Source: JAVVHH01 sp964613945
GTDB lineage: Bacteria > Pseudomonadota > Alphaproteobacteria > Acetobacterales > Acetobacteraceae
Direction: 5' to 3'
NCBI GenBank assembly: GCA_964613945.1
Contig: CAZTJC010000010.1
Span: 62,001-126,000, forward strand
Length of the DNA: 64,000 bases
A program made the translations under genes and the position numbers. Below, in pieces: positions 1-7,893 of the stretch. The number at the start of each line of letters is the position of its first letter. The first letter of the stretch is position 1. The notes beneath the pieces were generated by a model that was not told the DNA's origin, did not search any database, and was given only the letters and a program-made list of their open reading frames with translations.

Positions 1-561
1 GGGCTGTCGATCTTCCTGGTCGGCGCGGCGCAGACTGCGTTCGGCAGCGATTTCCGGTCCGTGACCACGGGCATCATGGCCAATCGCGTGATCCAGCTCG
101 GCGACATCGTGCTGCCGTTGCCGCAGCTTGCGGCCGGGCTGATCTGTTTACTGGCGTTTGCCGCGCTGGCCGCGATTTCGCGCACCGAATTCGGCCGCGC
201 GCTGGAGGCCACGCGCGAAGATCGGGATGCCGTTGCGCTGATCGGCATCAACCGTGACCGGATCTTCTCCATCGGTTGGGGCATCGGCGCCGCAGCCGTC
301 GGCATTGCCGGCGTGATGCTGGCGACGTTCTACTACATCTCGCCGACCGTCGGCGGCGGCTTCGCGCTGATCGCCTATGTCACGGTCGCACTTGGCGGCT
401 TCGGCTCGCTGGTCGGCGCACTGGTGGCCGGGTTGCTGGTCGGCGTGGTGGAGGCGCTGACGGCGCTGGTGATCGATCCGTCGCTGAAACAGGTTGGGGT
501 GTTCGTCATCTATCTTCTGGTGCTCACGGTTAGGCCGCGCGGCCTGTTCGGGCGGCTGTGA
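1..561 (+). CDS. livH: Branched-chain amino acid ABC transporter permease LivH (5' truncated)
   Basis: Inner-membrane permease of a high-affinity branched-chain amino-acid type importer. The reading frame is open from base 1, so the N-terminus lies upstream of the window; 186 residues are visible of a family length near 290. The visible part has about four hydrophobic segments and the family's cytoplasmic coupling loop (A-T-R-E-D-R-D-A-V-A-L-I-G-I, about residues 70-83), where the ATPases dock. The stop overlaps the livM start by one base (TGATG), and livG and livF follow, so the set is a liv operon. The binding protein is not adjacent. The family call is firm; the substrate could also be another amino acid or an amide. 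Confidence 0.9.
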   Translation, partial: GLSIFLVGAAQTAFGSDFRSVTTGIMANRVIQLGDIVLPLPQLAAGLICLLAFAALAAISRTEFGRALEATREDRDAVALIGINRDRIFSIGWGIGAAAVGIAGVMLATFYYISPTVGGGFALIAYVTVALGGFGSLVGALVAGLLVGVVEALTALVIDPSLKQVGVFVIYLLVLTVRPRGLFGRL

Positions 562-1580
562 TGAGTGCCGGGATGGACAACGCCGTCCTCAGGCGTCGGC
601 GGACTGAGCGGTGGCTCGGGCTGGCCTTGCTCATCGTGGTCGCGCTGCTGCCGCTGGCCGTGACCGGGCAGTACTGGCGTGGGCTGATCGTGCTGGTGCT
701 GCTGTATGCCGGGTTGGCGCAGGGATGGAACGTCCTTGGTGGCTATTGCGGGCAGATCTCGCTGGGGCACGCGCTGTATTTCGGCATCGGCGCTTACACG
801 TCGTCAATCCTGTTCACCCGATACGGCGTGCCGCCGACGCTGGGCCTCGTTCCGGGTGCGGCGCTGGCGGCCGGGGCGGCCCTGCTGGTGGGTTGGCCGT
901 GCTTCCGCTTGTCGGGGCATTACTATGCCATCGCCACCCTGGTCTTCGGGCTGATCGCGGCGCTGCTGGTGCAGAACTGGGAGTTCGTCAACGCGGCGAT
1001 GGGCATCACCATCCCGTTCCGCACCGAAAGCTGGCTCAACCTCGAATTCCGCACCGCCGTGCTGCCATTCCATTACGCGATGCTCGCCTATGCCGCGCTG
1101 GCCTGGCTGGTGGCCTATCTCGTCGAGGGTTCGCGCTGGGGTTATTACTGGCGCGCGGTGAAGGACGATCCGGAGGCGGCGCGCAGCCTCGGCGTGCGCG
1201 TGTTCCCGAGCAAGATGGCCGCTGCCGCCATCTCCGGCGCCATCACCGCAGTCGGCGGTTCGCTGTATGCGCAATATGTCGGCTTCATCGACCCGGAGAG
1301 CACGTTCGCGCTGTCGCTCTCGGTGCTGATCGCGCTGCCGGCGGTGGCGGGCGGGGTCGGCACGCTGTGGGGGCCATTGCTGGGCGCGGCGGTGCTGATC
1401 CCGGTACAGCAGCTTTCCGTCGCCTGGTTCGGCGCGGCCGGCGGCGGCATTCAGCTGATGATCTACGGCGCGCTCATCGTCGTACTGGCGTTGGCGCGGC
1501 CGCAGGGGCTGGTCAGCCTGTTTGGCGTTCGCAGCCAAGCCGGCGGGGAGGTCGCGCCAAGTGACACGGTCGATGCCTGA
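561..1580 (+). CDS. livM: Branched-chain amino acid ABC transporter permease LivM
   Basis: Second membrane subunit of the LivHMGF importer, 339 residues with about nine hydrophobic segments. The Q-I-S-L-G-H-A-L-Y-F-G-I-G-A-Y-T motif near residue 70 and the coupling loop W-R-A-V-K-D-D-P-E-A-A-R-S-L-G near residue 200 are typical of LivM. A GTG directly before the ATG is possible, but the ATG overlaps the livH stop in the usual TGATG arrangement and is preferred. The 3' end overlaps livG by 20 bp. The tail after about residue 320 is short and polar. Confidence 0.92.
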   Translation: MSAGMDNAVLRRRRTERWLGLALLIVVALLPLAVTGQYWRGLIVLVLLYAGLAQGWNVLGGYCGQISLGHALYFGIGAYTSSILFTRYGVPPTLGLVPGAALAAGAALLVGWPCFRLSGHYYAIATLVFGLIAALLVQNWEFVNAAMGITIPFRTESWLNLEFRTAVLPFHYAMLAYAALAWLVAYLVEGSRWGYYWRAVKDDPEAARSLGVRVFPSKMAAAAISGAITAVGGSLYAQYVGFIDPESTFALSLSVLIALPAVAGGVGTLWGPLLGAAVLIPVQQLSVAWFGAAGGGIQLMIYGALIVVLALARPQGLVSLFGVRSQAGGEVAPSDTVDA

Positions 1581-2301
1581 GCCGATCCTGAAGATCCGCA
1601 ACGTCAGCAAATCCTTCGGTGGCGTCGCGGCCAACGTCGACATCAGCTTCGACGTGCAACCCGGCGAGATCCTCGGCCTCATCGGCCCCAACGGCGCCGG
1701 CAAGAGTAGCCTGTTCAACTCCATCTCCGGCGCCGTCACCCCCGACAAGGGCGAAGTGCTCCTGGATGGTAAACGCATCTCCGGCCTCGGCCCGGTCGCC
1801 GCCGCCAACGCCGGCATCGCCCGTACCTTTCAGGTGGTCCGCAGCTTCGACTCCATGACCGTGCTCGAGAACGTCATGGTCGGCGGCTTCCTGCGTCACC
1901 CGACCAGCCGCGCCGCCATGGACCGCGCCCGCGAGGTGCTCACCTTTTGCGGCTTGGCCAAGCGCATCGACAGCCCGGCGCACAGCCTCACGCCGCCGGA
2001 AAAGCGCCGGCTCGAAGTCGCCCGCGCGCTGGCGACGCAGCCGCGCATCCTGCTGCTCGACGAGGTGCTCACCGGATTGACGCCCACGGAGGCGCGCGCC
2101 GGCGTGCAGCTGATCCGCGACGTGCGCGACAGCGGCGTCACCGTGCTGATGGTCGAGCACGTGATGGAGGTGCTGCTGCCGCTGATCGACCGCGCCGTTG
2201 TGCTGCATCTCGGCCGCAAGCTGACGGAAGGTCTGCCGGCGGCGATCGTGCGGGAGCCGGAGGTGATCCGCGCCTATCTGGGAGACAAGTTCGTTGCCTA
2301 A
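1561..2301 (+). CDS. livG: Branched-chain amino acid ABC transporter ATP-binding protein LivG
   Basis: Cytoplasmic ATPase of the liv importer. Walker A is G-P-N-G-A-G-K-S, Walker B is I-L-L-L-D-E-V, and the H-loop lies in M-V-E-H-V-M. The signature region reads S-L-T-P-P-E-K-R-R-L-E instead of LSGGQ-R, a departure also seen in LivG proteins (LTYGQQRRLE is usual). I place the start at GTG 1561 because GGGGAGG lies 9 nt upstream; the ATG at 1573 has no ribosome-binding site. It overlaps both livM and livF, so it is translationally coupled. The D-loop residue after the Walker B glutamate is L-T-G rather than the usual A-G. Confidence 0.88.
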   Translation: MTRSMPEPILKIRNVSKSFGGVAANVDISFDVQPGEILGLIGPNGAGKSSLFNSISGAVTPDKGEVLLDGKRISGLGPVAAANAGIARTFQVVRSFDSMTVLENVMVGGFLRHPTSRAAMDRAREVLTFCGLAKRIDSPAHSLTPPEKRRLEVARALATQPRILLLDEVLTGLTPTEARAGVQLIRDVRDSGVTVLMVEHVMEVLLPLIDRAVVLHLGRKLTEGLPAAIVREPEVIRAYLGDKFVA

Positions 2302-3001
2302 CCTGCTGGAGATCCGTGCGCTGACCGCCGGCTACCGCGGGCTGCAGGCGCTGCATGGTCTCGACCTCGATGTCGCGGCTGGCGAGATCGTCGCCGTGGT
2401 CGGCGCTAATGGCGCCGGCAAGTCGACGCTGCTGCGCGCGATCGCCGGCCAGATCGCCACCGGCGGCAGCATCAGCTTCGATGGCCAGAGCCTCGCCCGC
2501 GTGCCGGCCCACATCGTCAATCGCCGCGGCGCCGTGCTGGTGCCGGAAGGCCGCCGCCTATTCGCGCGCCTGTCGGTGGAAGACAATCTCCGCCTCGGCG
2601 CCTATGCCCGCAAGGGGCCGGACCGGTTCAAGCCGCTGGACCTGGTGTTCCAACTATTTCCCCGTCTGCAGGAGCGGCTGCCACAGCGCGCGGAGACCCT
2701 GTCGGGCGGCGAGCAGCAGATGCTGGCCATTGGGCGTGCGCTGATGACTGAGCCGCGCTTCCTGATGCTGGACGAACCCAGCCAGGGCATCATGCCCCGC
2801 TTGGTCGATGACATCTTCGCCGCTGTGCAGACCATCCGTGACCGCGGGGTGACGATCCTGATCGTCGAACAGCGCCTCGCTGAAACCCTGGCCATCGCCG
2901 ACCGTGCCTATGTGCTGCAGACCGGCCGCATCGTGATGTCCGGCAGCGCGGCGGAGATCGGCGGCAACGCGGACGTTCGGCGCGCCTATCTAGGCATGTG
3001 A
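2294..3001 (+). CDS. livF: Branched-chain amino acid ABC transporter ATP-binding protein LivF
   Basis: Second ATPase of the liv importer, 235 residues, the normal length. It shows Walker A G-A-N-G-A-G-K-S, signature L-S-G-G-E-Q-Q-M, Walker B F-L-M-L-D-E-P-S-Q-G and the LivF-type V-P-E-G-R-R-L-F motif near residue 82. The start is TTG 2294, supported by GGAG at 2281-2284 and the 8-bp overlap with livG. The gene ends 2 bp before the stop of the convergent flavoprotein, leaving no room for a separate terminator. Confidence 0.92.
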   Translation: MPNLLEIRALTAGYRGLQALHGLDLDVAAGEIVAVVGANGAGKSTLLRAIAGQIATGGSISFDGQSLARVPAHIVNRRGAVLVPEGRRLFARLSVEDNLRLGAYARKGPDRFKPLDLVFQLFPRLQERLPQRAETLSGGEQQMLAIGRALMTEPRFLMLDEPSQGIMPRLVDDIFAAVQTIRDRGVTILIVEQRLAETLAIADRAYVLQTGRIVMSGSAAEIGGNADVRRAYLGM

Positions 3002-3003
3002 GG

Positions 3004-4352
3004 TTAGGCTGCAGCGCCCGCTGCGAAGCCGCTGGCCCAGGCCCACTGGAAATTATACCCGCCCAGCCATCCCGTGACGTCCACTGCCTCGCCGATCGCG
3101 AACAGGCCCGGCACCGCCTTGGCCTGCATGGTCTGCTGCGACAATTCAGTGGTGGCAATCCCACCAAGGGTGACCTCGGCCTTGGCATACCCTTCCGTGC
3201 CGCTGGGACGAAGCTGCCAGCAGCGTAACGACGTTTCCAGAGCGGCCAGGTCGCGGTCCGGCAGGTCACCGATCGGGCGACCGGCGGCACTTTCCGGCAA
3301 GAACGCATCGGCCAGGCGTTGCGGCAGTAGATCACCCAGGATGGCGCGCAACCCGGCTTTCGGCCGCGCCCGCTTTCGCGCGCGCAGGAACGCATCTTCC
3401 GCATGGGGCAGCAAGTCGATGCGCACCGGCTCTCCTTCGCGCCAGACCGATGAGATCTGCAGGATCGACGGTCCCGATAGGCCGCGATGCGTCACCACCA
3501 TGCCTTCGTCGAACCGGGTCTTGCCACAGCTCGCCCCGACGGTTGCTGAAACACCTGCCAAATCGGCCAGTCCAGCCCGCTCGGTCTCGCCCAGCACCAG
3601 CGGCACCAGGCCCGGGCGGATATCGGTCAGCGCCAGGCCGAACCGGCGCGCTACCTCGTGCGATAGCCCAGTCGCGCCGATCTTGGGGATCGACAGCCCG
3701 CCGGTGGCCAACACCAGCGCCTCGGNNNNNNNNNNNNNNNNNNNNNNNNNNNNNNNNNNNNNNNNNNNNNNNNNNNNNNNNNNNNNNNNNNNNNNNNNNN
3801 NNNNNNNNNNNNNNNNNNNNNNNNNGTCGCGCCGATCTTGGGGATCGACAGCCCGCCGGTGGCCAACACCAGCGCCTCGGCTTCGAGCGGGCCGGCATCG
3901 GTGTCGACCTGGAAATGGTCGCCGCGCCGGATGTCGCCGAGCCGTTGCTGCATGCGGATGTCGACACCGACGGCGCGGCACTCGGCCACCAGCATTTCCA
4001 CGATCTGCCGCGCCGACCCGTCGCAGAACAGCTGGCCGAGCGTCTTCTCGTGCCAGGCGATGCCGTGCCGCTCGACCATGTCGAGGAAATCCTGCGGGGT
4101 GTAGCGCGACAGCGCGGAGCGGCAGAATTTCGGGTTGGCCGATAGGAAGCGCTCCGGCCGGCAGTCGAGATTGGTGAAATTGCAGCGTCCGCCGCCGGAG
4201 ATGAGGATCTTCTCGCCGGGCTGCCTGGCATGGTCGAGCACCACCACGCGGCGACCCCGCTGGCCCGCGGTCAGCGCGCACATCAGCCCGGCCGCGCCGG
4301 CGCCGAGGATGATGATGTCGGTATCGGGCACAGTCAGCAAAAAGGCCCCCAT
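3004..4352 (-). CDS. HI0933/YhiN-family FAD-dependent oxidoreductase, split by an assembly gap
   Basis: Flavoprotein of the HI0933 (YhiN) family, whose cellular substrate is not established. The N-terminus has the FAD dinucleotide motif I-I-I-L-G-A-G-A-A-G-L-M and the family hallmark S-G-G-G-R-C-N-F-T-N near residue 51; the C-terminus has G-L-F-A-I-G-E-A-V-D-V-T-G-W-L-G-G-Y-N-F-Q-W-A, which binds the flavin. The gene is interrupted by 100 N (3726-3825) flanked by the same 55 bp on both sides. Removing 155 bp (one copy plus the N run) restores one frame of 398 codons, the family length, so the gene is almost certainly intact in the cell. Start ATG 4352; divergent from the next gene with 61 bp between. 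Confidence 0.85.
3671..3725. repeat. Left copy of a 55-bp duplicated contig end
   Basis: Identical over 55 bp to 3826-3880, on the other side of an N run. It codes for the same residues of the flavoprotein (L-V-L-A-T-G-G-L-S-I-P-K-I-G-A), so it is an unmerged k-mer overlap between two contigs and not a biological repeat. Confidence 0.93.
3726..3825. other. Assembly gap (100 N) with overlapping contig ends
   Basis: A run of exactly 100 N. Because its two flanks are the same 55 bp, the real gap length is probably negative, that is, the contigs overlap. Confidence 0.95.
3826..3880. repeat. Right copy of the 55-bp duplicated contig end
   Basis: Same 55 bp as 3671-3725; see that entry. One of the two copies should be deleted together with the N run. 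Confidence 0.93.
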
Positions 4353-4413
4353 TCGCTCGAAATCAAGGTCCGGTGCCTGTCATTGCTGCGCTGCGATGGT
4401 CTAGGGTCTCCCG

Positions 4414-5676
4414 ATGAAACGGAGCATCGTCGTCATCGGCGCCGGAGCGGTCGGTGCCGCCACAGCGCTGGAACTCCTGCGCGACGGGCATCGCGTCACG
4501 ATCGTCGAGCCCGGTCCACCCGGCGGCGAGCAGGCCGCCAGCTATGGCAATGGCTGCTGGCTCTCGACCATGTCCGTGATTCCGCCGGCCGGGCCGGGCA
4601 CCTGGCGCAAGGTTCCGGGCTTCCTCTTGGATCCGCTGGGTCCGTTGTCGATCCGCTGGCGGTATCTGCCACGGGTGGTGCCGTGGCTGGTGCGCTACCT
4701 CGCCGCGGGCTGGACCGAGAGTCGCGTCATGCGAACGGCACAGGCGCTGCGGCCGTTGCTGGAGGATGCGCCCGCGCTGCACGCCACCTTGGCGGACGAA
4801 GCCGGGGTCGGTGCGCTGATCGAGCGCAAGGGGCTGATGTACGTTTACCCGGATCGCACCGCATTCGAGGCGGAGGCGTCGTCGTTCCGCACCCGTGCCG
4901 CGGTGGGTCTGCGCTGGCTCGAGCTGGACGAGGACGAGATGCGGCAGCGTGAGCCGTCGTTGGATCGACGCTACCGCTTCGGCGTGCTGGTCGAGGATGC
5001 CGGCCATTGCCGTGACCCCGGCGCCTATGTCGCCGCGCTGGTCGCGTTGGCCACGCGGGAGGGTGCCACGCTGCGGCAGTGCCGCGCGACCGGGTTTCGC
5101 ATCGAGGCCGGGCGGCTACGCGCGGTAGAGACCGATGCGGGGCCGATCGAGTGCGACGGCGCGGTCATCTGCGCCGGCGCGCATTCCAAGGCGCTGGCCA
5201 AGGCGGCCGGCGATGCCGTGCCGCTGGAAAGCGAGCGCGGCTACCATGCGGTGTTGCGCGACCCGGAGACGGGGCCGCGGGTGCCGCTGATGCCGTCGGA
5301 CGGCAAGATGGCCATTACCATGACCGAGGGCGGCTTGCGGTGCGCGGGGCAGGTGGAGATCGCCGGGCTGGAGGCCGCGCCGGATTGGCGGCGGGCCGAG
5401 GTGCTGCGCGACCACCTGGTGCGCTGCTTTCCCGACCTGCCGCGCGACCTGCCAGCCGAGCGGATCACCGTCTGGATGGGGCATCGGCCCAGCATGCCGG
5501 ACGGGCTCGCCTGCATCGGGCCGTCGCGCGCCACGCCGGACATCCTTTATGCTTTCGGCCACGGCCATGTCGGCCTGGTCGCCGCGGCGCGCACCGGCCG
5601 GGTTATTGCCCAGATTGTCGGCGGACGCACGCCGGAAATCCCCATCGCCGCGTTCGATCCGGCGCGTTTTCGTTAG
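4414..5676 (+). CDS. FAD-dependent D-amino-acid dehydrogenase-like oxidoreductase (DadA/DAO family)
   Basis: Probably oxidises a D-amino acid or related amine, passing electrons to the respiratory chain. The 420 residues begin with a textbook FAD-binding motif (V-V-I-G-A-G-A-V-G-A-A-T-A-L-E-L) and end with the DadA-like G-H-G-H-V-G-L-V-A-A-A-R-T-G-R region that contacts the flavin. The early A-A-S-Y-G-N-G segment, which follows the FAD adenine strand in DadA, is present. The next genes encode a polar amino-acid binding protein and its permease, so the likely job is uptake and oxidation of an amino acid. The exact substrate cannot be read from sequence; glycine/sarcosine-type oxidases are the main alternative. 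Confidence 0.8.
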   Translation: MKRSIVVIGAGAVGAATALELLRDGHRVTIVEPGPPGGEQAASYGNGCWLSTMSVIPPAGPGTWRKVPGFLLDPLGPLSIRWRYLPRVVPWLVRYLAAGWTESRVMRTAQALRPLLEDAPALHATLADEAGVGALIERKGLMYVYPDRTAFEAEASSFRTRAAVGLRWLELDEDEMRQREPSLDRRYRFGVLVEDAGHCRDPGAYVAALVALATREGATLRQCRATGFRIEAGRLRAVETDAGPIECDGAVICAGAHSKALAKAAGDAVPLESERGYHAVLRDPETGPRVPLMPSDGKMAITMTEGGLRCAGQVEIAGLEAAPDWRRAEVLRDHLVRCFPDLPRDLPAERITVWMGHRPSMPDGLACIGPSRATPDILYAFGHGHVGLVAAARTGRVIAQIVGGRTPEIPIAAFDPARFR

Positions 5677-5692
5677 CTTTGAAAGGACTGAG

Positions 5693-6535
5693 ATGATCAG
5701 CAAGACCAGCCGCCGCTCCCTGGCCGCCGCCGCCGCGCTCCTGCCTGTCGGCCTGATCGGCACGGCGCGGGCGCAGGAGAAAGGCGAGAGCACGTTCGAC
5801 CGCGTGCAACGTACCAAGACGCTGCGCATCGCCGTGCTGCCCGGCGAGCTGCCGTATTTCGCCAAGGATTTGGTCGCCGGCACCTGGAGCGGCGCCTGCA
5901 TCGAGATGGCGAAGAACATCGCCGGCGTGTTCGACGCCAAGCTGGCTTACGTCGAATCGACCTACGGAAACTCGGTGCTGGATCTGCAGTCCAACAAGAT
6001 CGACCTCGCCTTTGCGCTCAACCCGACGCCGCAGCGTGCGCTGTCCATCGCGTTCACACGGCCGACCATCATCAATCCGTTCGGCTGCCTGGCCAAGAAG
6101 GGTTTTGACCCGAAGGTATGGGCCGATCTCGACAAGCCGGACGTGAAGGTGGCGTTCGACATCGGCTCCTCACACGACACGGTGGCGCATCGCTATCTCA
6201 CCAAGGCGCAGCTCACCGGCTTCAAGACGCGCGACGATTGCGTGCTGGCGCTGCAATCCGGCCGGGTCGACGCGGTAGTGATGGCGGCAACGCTCGGGAT
6301 TGCGGCGGTCGGCAAGAACCCTGCGATGGGGCCGTATCACCTGCTCAAGCAGCCGGACGTCGCGCTGCCGAGCAGCCTGGGCGTGCAGTACGAGCCGGAT
6401 CAGCGATTCCGCGAGGTGTTGAACGCCTGGATCGACTTCAACCGCGGCAGCGGCCAGATTCGCGAATGGATGATCGCGGGCATGGAGCAGCTCGGGGCCA
6501 AGCGCGACGAGCTGCCGCCCGAGATGACGTTCTAG
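5693..6535 (+). CDS. Polar amino acid ABC transporter substrate-binding protein (family 3)
   Basis: Periplasmic receptor of a HisJ/GlnH-type importer, 280 residues. The N-terminus (S-R-R-S-L followed by a hydrophobic run, then T-A-R-A-Q) looks like a Tat-type export signal cleaved near residue 27. The mature protein starts with the family-typical R-T-K-T-L-R-I-A-V-L-P and contains D-L-A-F-A-L-N-P-T-P-Q-R-A-L-S-I-A-F-T, equivalent to the ligand-binding lobe of the family. Start ATG 5693 is set by AAAGGA 5 nt upstream; longer in-frame starts lie inside the preceding gene. The permease follows after 12 bp. Confidence 0.87.
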   Translation: MISKTSRRSLAAAAALLPVGLIGTARAQEKGESTFDRVQRTKTLRIAVLPGELPYFAKDLVAGTWSGACIEMAKNIAGVFDAKLAYVESTYGNSVLDLQSNKIDLAFALNPTPQRALSIAFTRPTIINPFGCLAKKGFDPKVWADLDKPDVKVAFDIGSSHDTVAHRYLTKAQLTGFKTRDDCVLALQSGRVDAVVMAATLGIAAVGKNPAMGPYHLLKQPDVALPSSLGVQYEPDQRFREVLNAWIDFNRGSGQIREWMIAGMEQLGAKRDELPPEMTF

Positions 6536-6547
6536 TTCCGGGCCGGC

Positions 6548-7213
6548 ATGGTCTACCAGTGGAGCTTCGGCTTTCTTTCGCGCTACATCCCGCTGTTCAT
6601 CTCGGGGGTCGAAGTGACGCTGGCCTATACGGTCGGCACCATCGCGCTGGGCATGATCCTCGGCTTGGCGATCGGCATGGCGCGGCTCTCCAAGTCGCGT
6701 CTGGTCAATGCGCCACTGGTAGCCCTGATCGAGTTCTTCCGCTGCACGCCGCTGCTGGTGCTGATCATCTGGTTCTACTACGCGCTGCCGGTGCTGCTGA
6801 ACGTGCAGATTTCGGCGACGGTCGCGGCGGTGCTGGTGCTGTCGCTCTACACTGGCGCGTTCTATGCCGAGATCTTCCGCGGCGGCATCCTGTCCATCGA
6901 ACCGGGACAGTGGGACGCGGCGCGCGCTCTCGGGCTACGGCCGTGGCACGTGATGCGCCTGGCTATCCTGCCGCAGGCGGTGCGGCGGATGGTGCCGCCA
7001 TTGCTGAACCAGTCGATCACGCAGCTGAAGAACACGTCGCTGGTGTCGACCATCGCCGTGCCTGACCTGCTCTACCAGGGGACGCTGATCACGGCGGACA
7101 CGTATCGTCCGCTGGAAGTCTACACCGTCGTCGCGGCGATCTACTTCGTCTTGTTGTTCCCGACGACGCGGTTCGTGCAGCATTACGAGCAACGCCTGGC
7201 CAAGCGGGCATGA
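6548..7213 (+). CDS. Polar amino acid ABC transporter permease (HisM/GlnP type)
   Basis: Inner-membrane channel of the importer whose binding protein is encoded just upstream; 221 residues with about five hydrophobic segments. The EAA coupling loop reads A-R-A-L-G-L-R-P-W-H-V-M-R-L-A-I-L-P-Q-A near residue 125, and the N-terminal E-F-F-R-C-T-P-L-L-V-L-I-I-W motif is typical of amino-acid permeases. Neither an ATPase nor a second permease lies beside it; it may form a homodimer and borrow an ATPase, or these genes may be in the downstream gap or elsewhere. The stop overlaps the next start by 4 bp (ATGA). Confidence 0.88.
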   Translation: MVYQWSFGFLSRYIPLFISGVEVTLAYTVGTIALGMILGLAIGMARLSKSRLVNAPLVALIEFFRCTPLLVLIIWFYYALPVLLNVQISATVAAVLVLSLYTGAFYAEIFRGGILSIEPGQWDAARALGLRPWHVMRLAILPQAVRRMVPPLLNQSITQLKNTSLVSTIAVPDLLYQGTLITADTYRPLEVYTVVAAIYFVLLFPTTRFVQHYEQRLAKRA

Positions 7214-7793
7214 CCGTCACCATCGTGACCGGCGGCGGTTCCGGCATCGGCGCCGCGCTATGCCGGCGACTGGCCGCACCGGATGCGCGCGTGCTGATCC
7301 ACACCGGGCGGCGGCGCGACGTGGCATGGGCGCTGGCGGCGGAACTCGAAGCAAGCGGGGCCGAGACGCTTGTCGTGGTGGAAGACTTCGCGGTGCCGGC
7401 GCGGGCGGCGTCAGTCGTCGCGGCGGCAGTGGAGCGCTGGGGCCGGGTCGACCGGGTGGTGCATGCGGCGGGATTTGCTGACCGTCGGCCGATCGGGGCG
7501 CTGGACGCGGCCGGGCTGGAGGCGAGCCTGGCCGCCAACGTCACCGCCTTCTTTCATCTCGTGACGGCCGCGCTCCCGCTCCTGCGTCACAGCCCGGCCG
7601 CTCGAATCGTCGCGGTGGGGTCATTCCTGGCGGAGCGGATGCGTTTCGGGCCGGACATGCTGTTTCCCGCGACGGCGGCGAGCAAGGCGGCGCTGATGGG
7701 TTTGGTCCGATCGGTGGCGATGCAACTCGCCCCGGAGCGCATCCCGGTGAACGCCGTCGTTCCCGGCTTCATCGCCAAGGACCCGGCGCAACA
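7210..7793 (+). CDS. Short-chain dehydrogenase/reductase (3' end lost in gap)
   Basis: NAD(P)-dependent oxidoreductase of the classical SDR fold. Visible are the cofactor motif T-G-G-G-S-G-I-G near residue 8, H-A-A-G-F-A in place of N-N-A-G, and N-V-T-A-F-F-H. The catalytic region reads V-G-S-F-L-A-E with F-P-A-T-A-A-S-K, so the usual Tyr of YxxxK appears replaced by T-A-A-S-K or offset; the lysine is present and the serine is S-F. About 194 residues are seen before the N run; 40-60 are missing. The start overlaps the permease stop, so it belongs to the amino-acid operon. The substrate is unknown. Confidence 0.72.
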
Positions 7794-7893
7794 NNNNNNN
7801 NNNNNNNNNNNNNNNNNNNNNNNNNNNNNNNNNNNNNNNNNNNNNNNNNNNNNNNNNNNNNNNNNNNNNNNNNNNNNNNNNNNNNNNNNNNNN
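7794..7893. other. Assembly gap (100 N) between convergent truncated genes
   Basis: A run of 100 N. The flanks do not match each other: an SDR runs in from the left and an ABC ATPase from the right. Both lack their C-termini, so the gap hides the two 3' ends; its real length is unknown. Confidence 0.93.

Noticed and set aside
3671..3880. Direct repeat or attachment-site-like duplication
   Set aside because: The two 55-bp copies are contig ends around an N run and encode the same residues of one protein; an assembly artefact.
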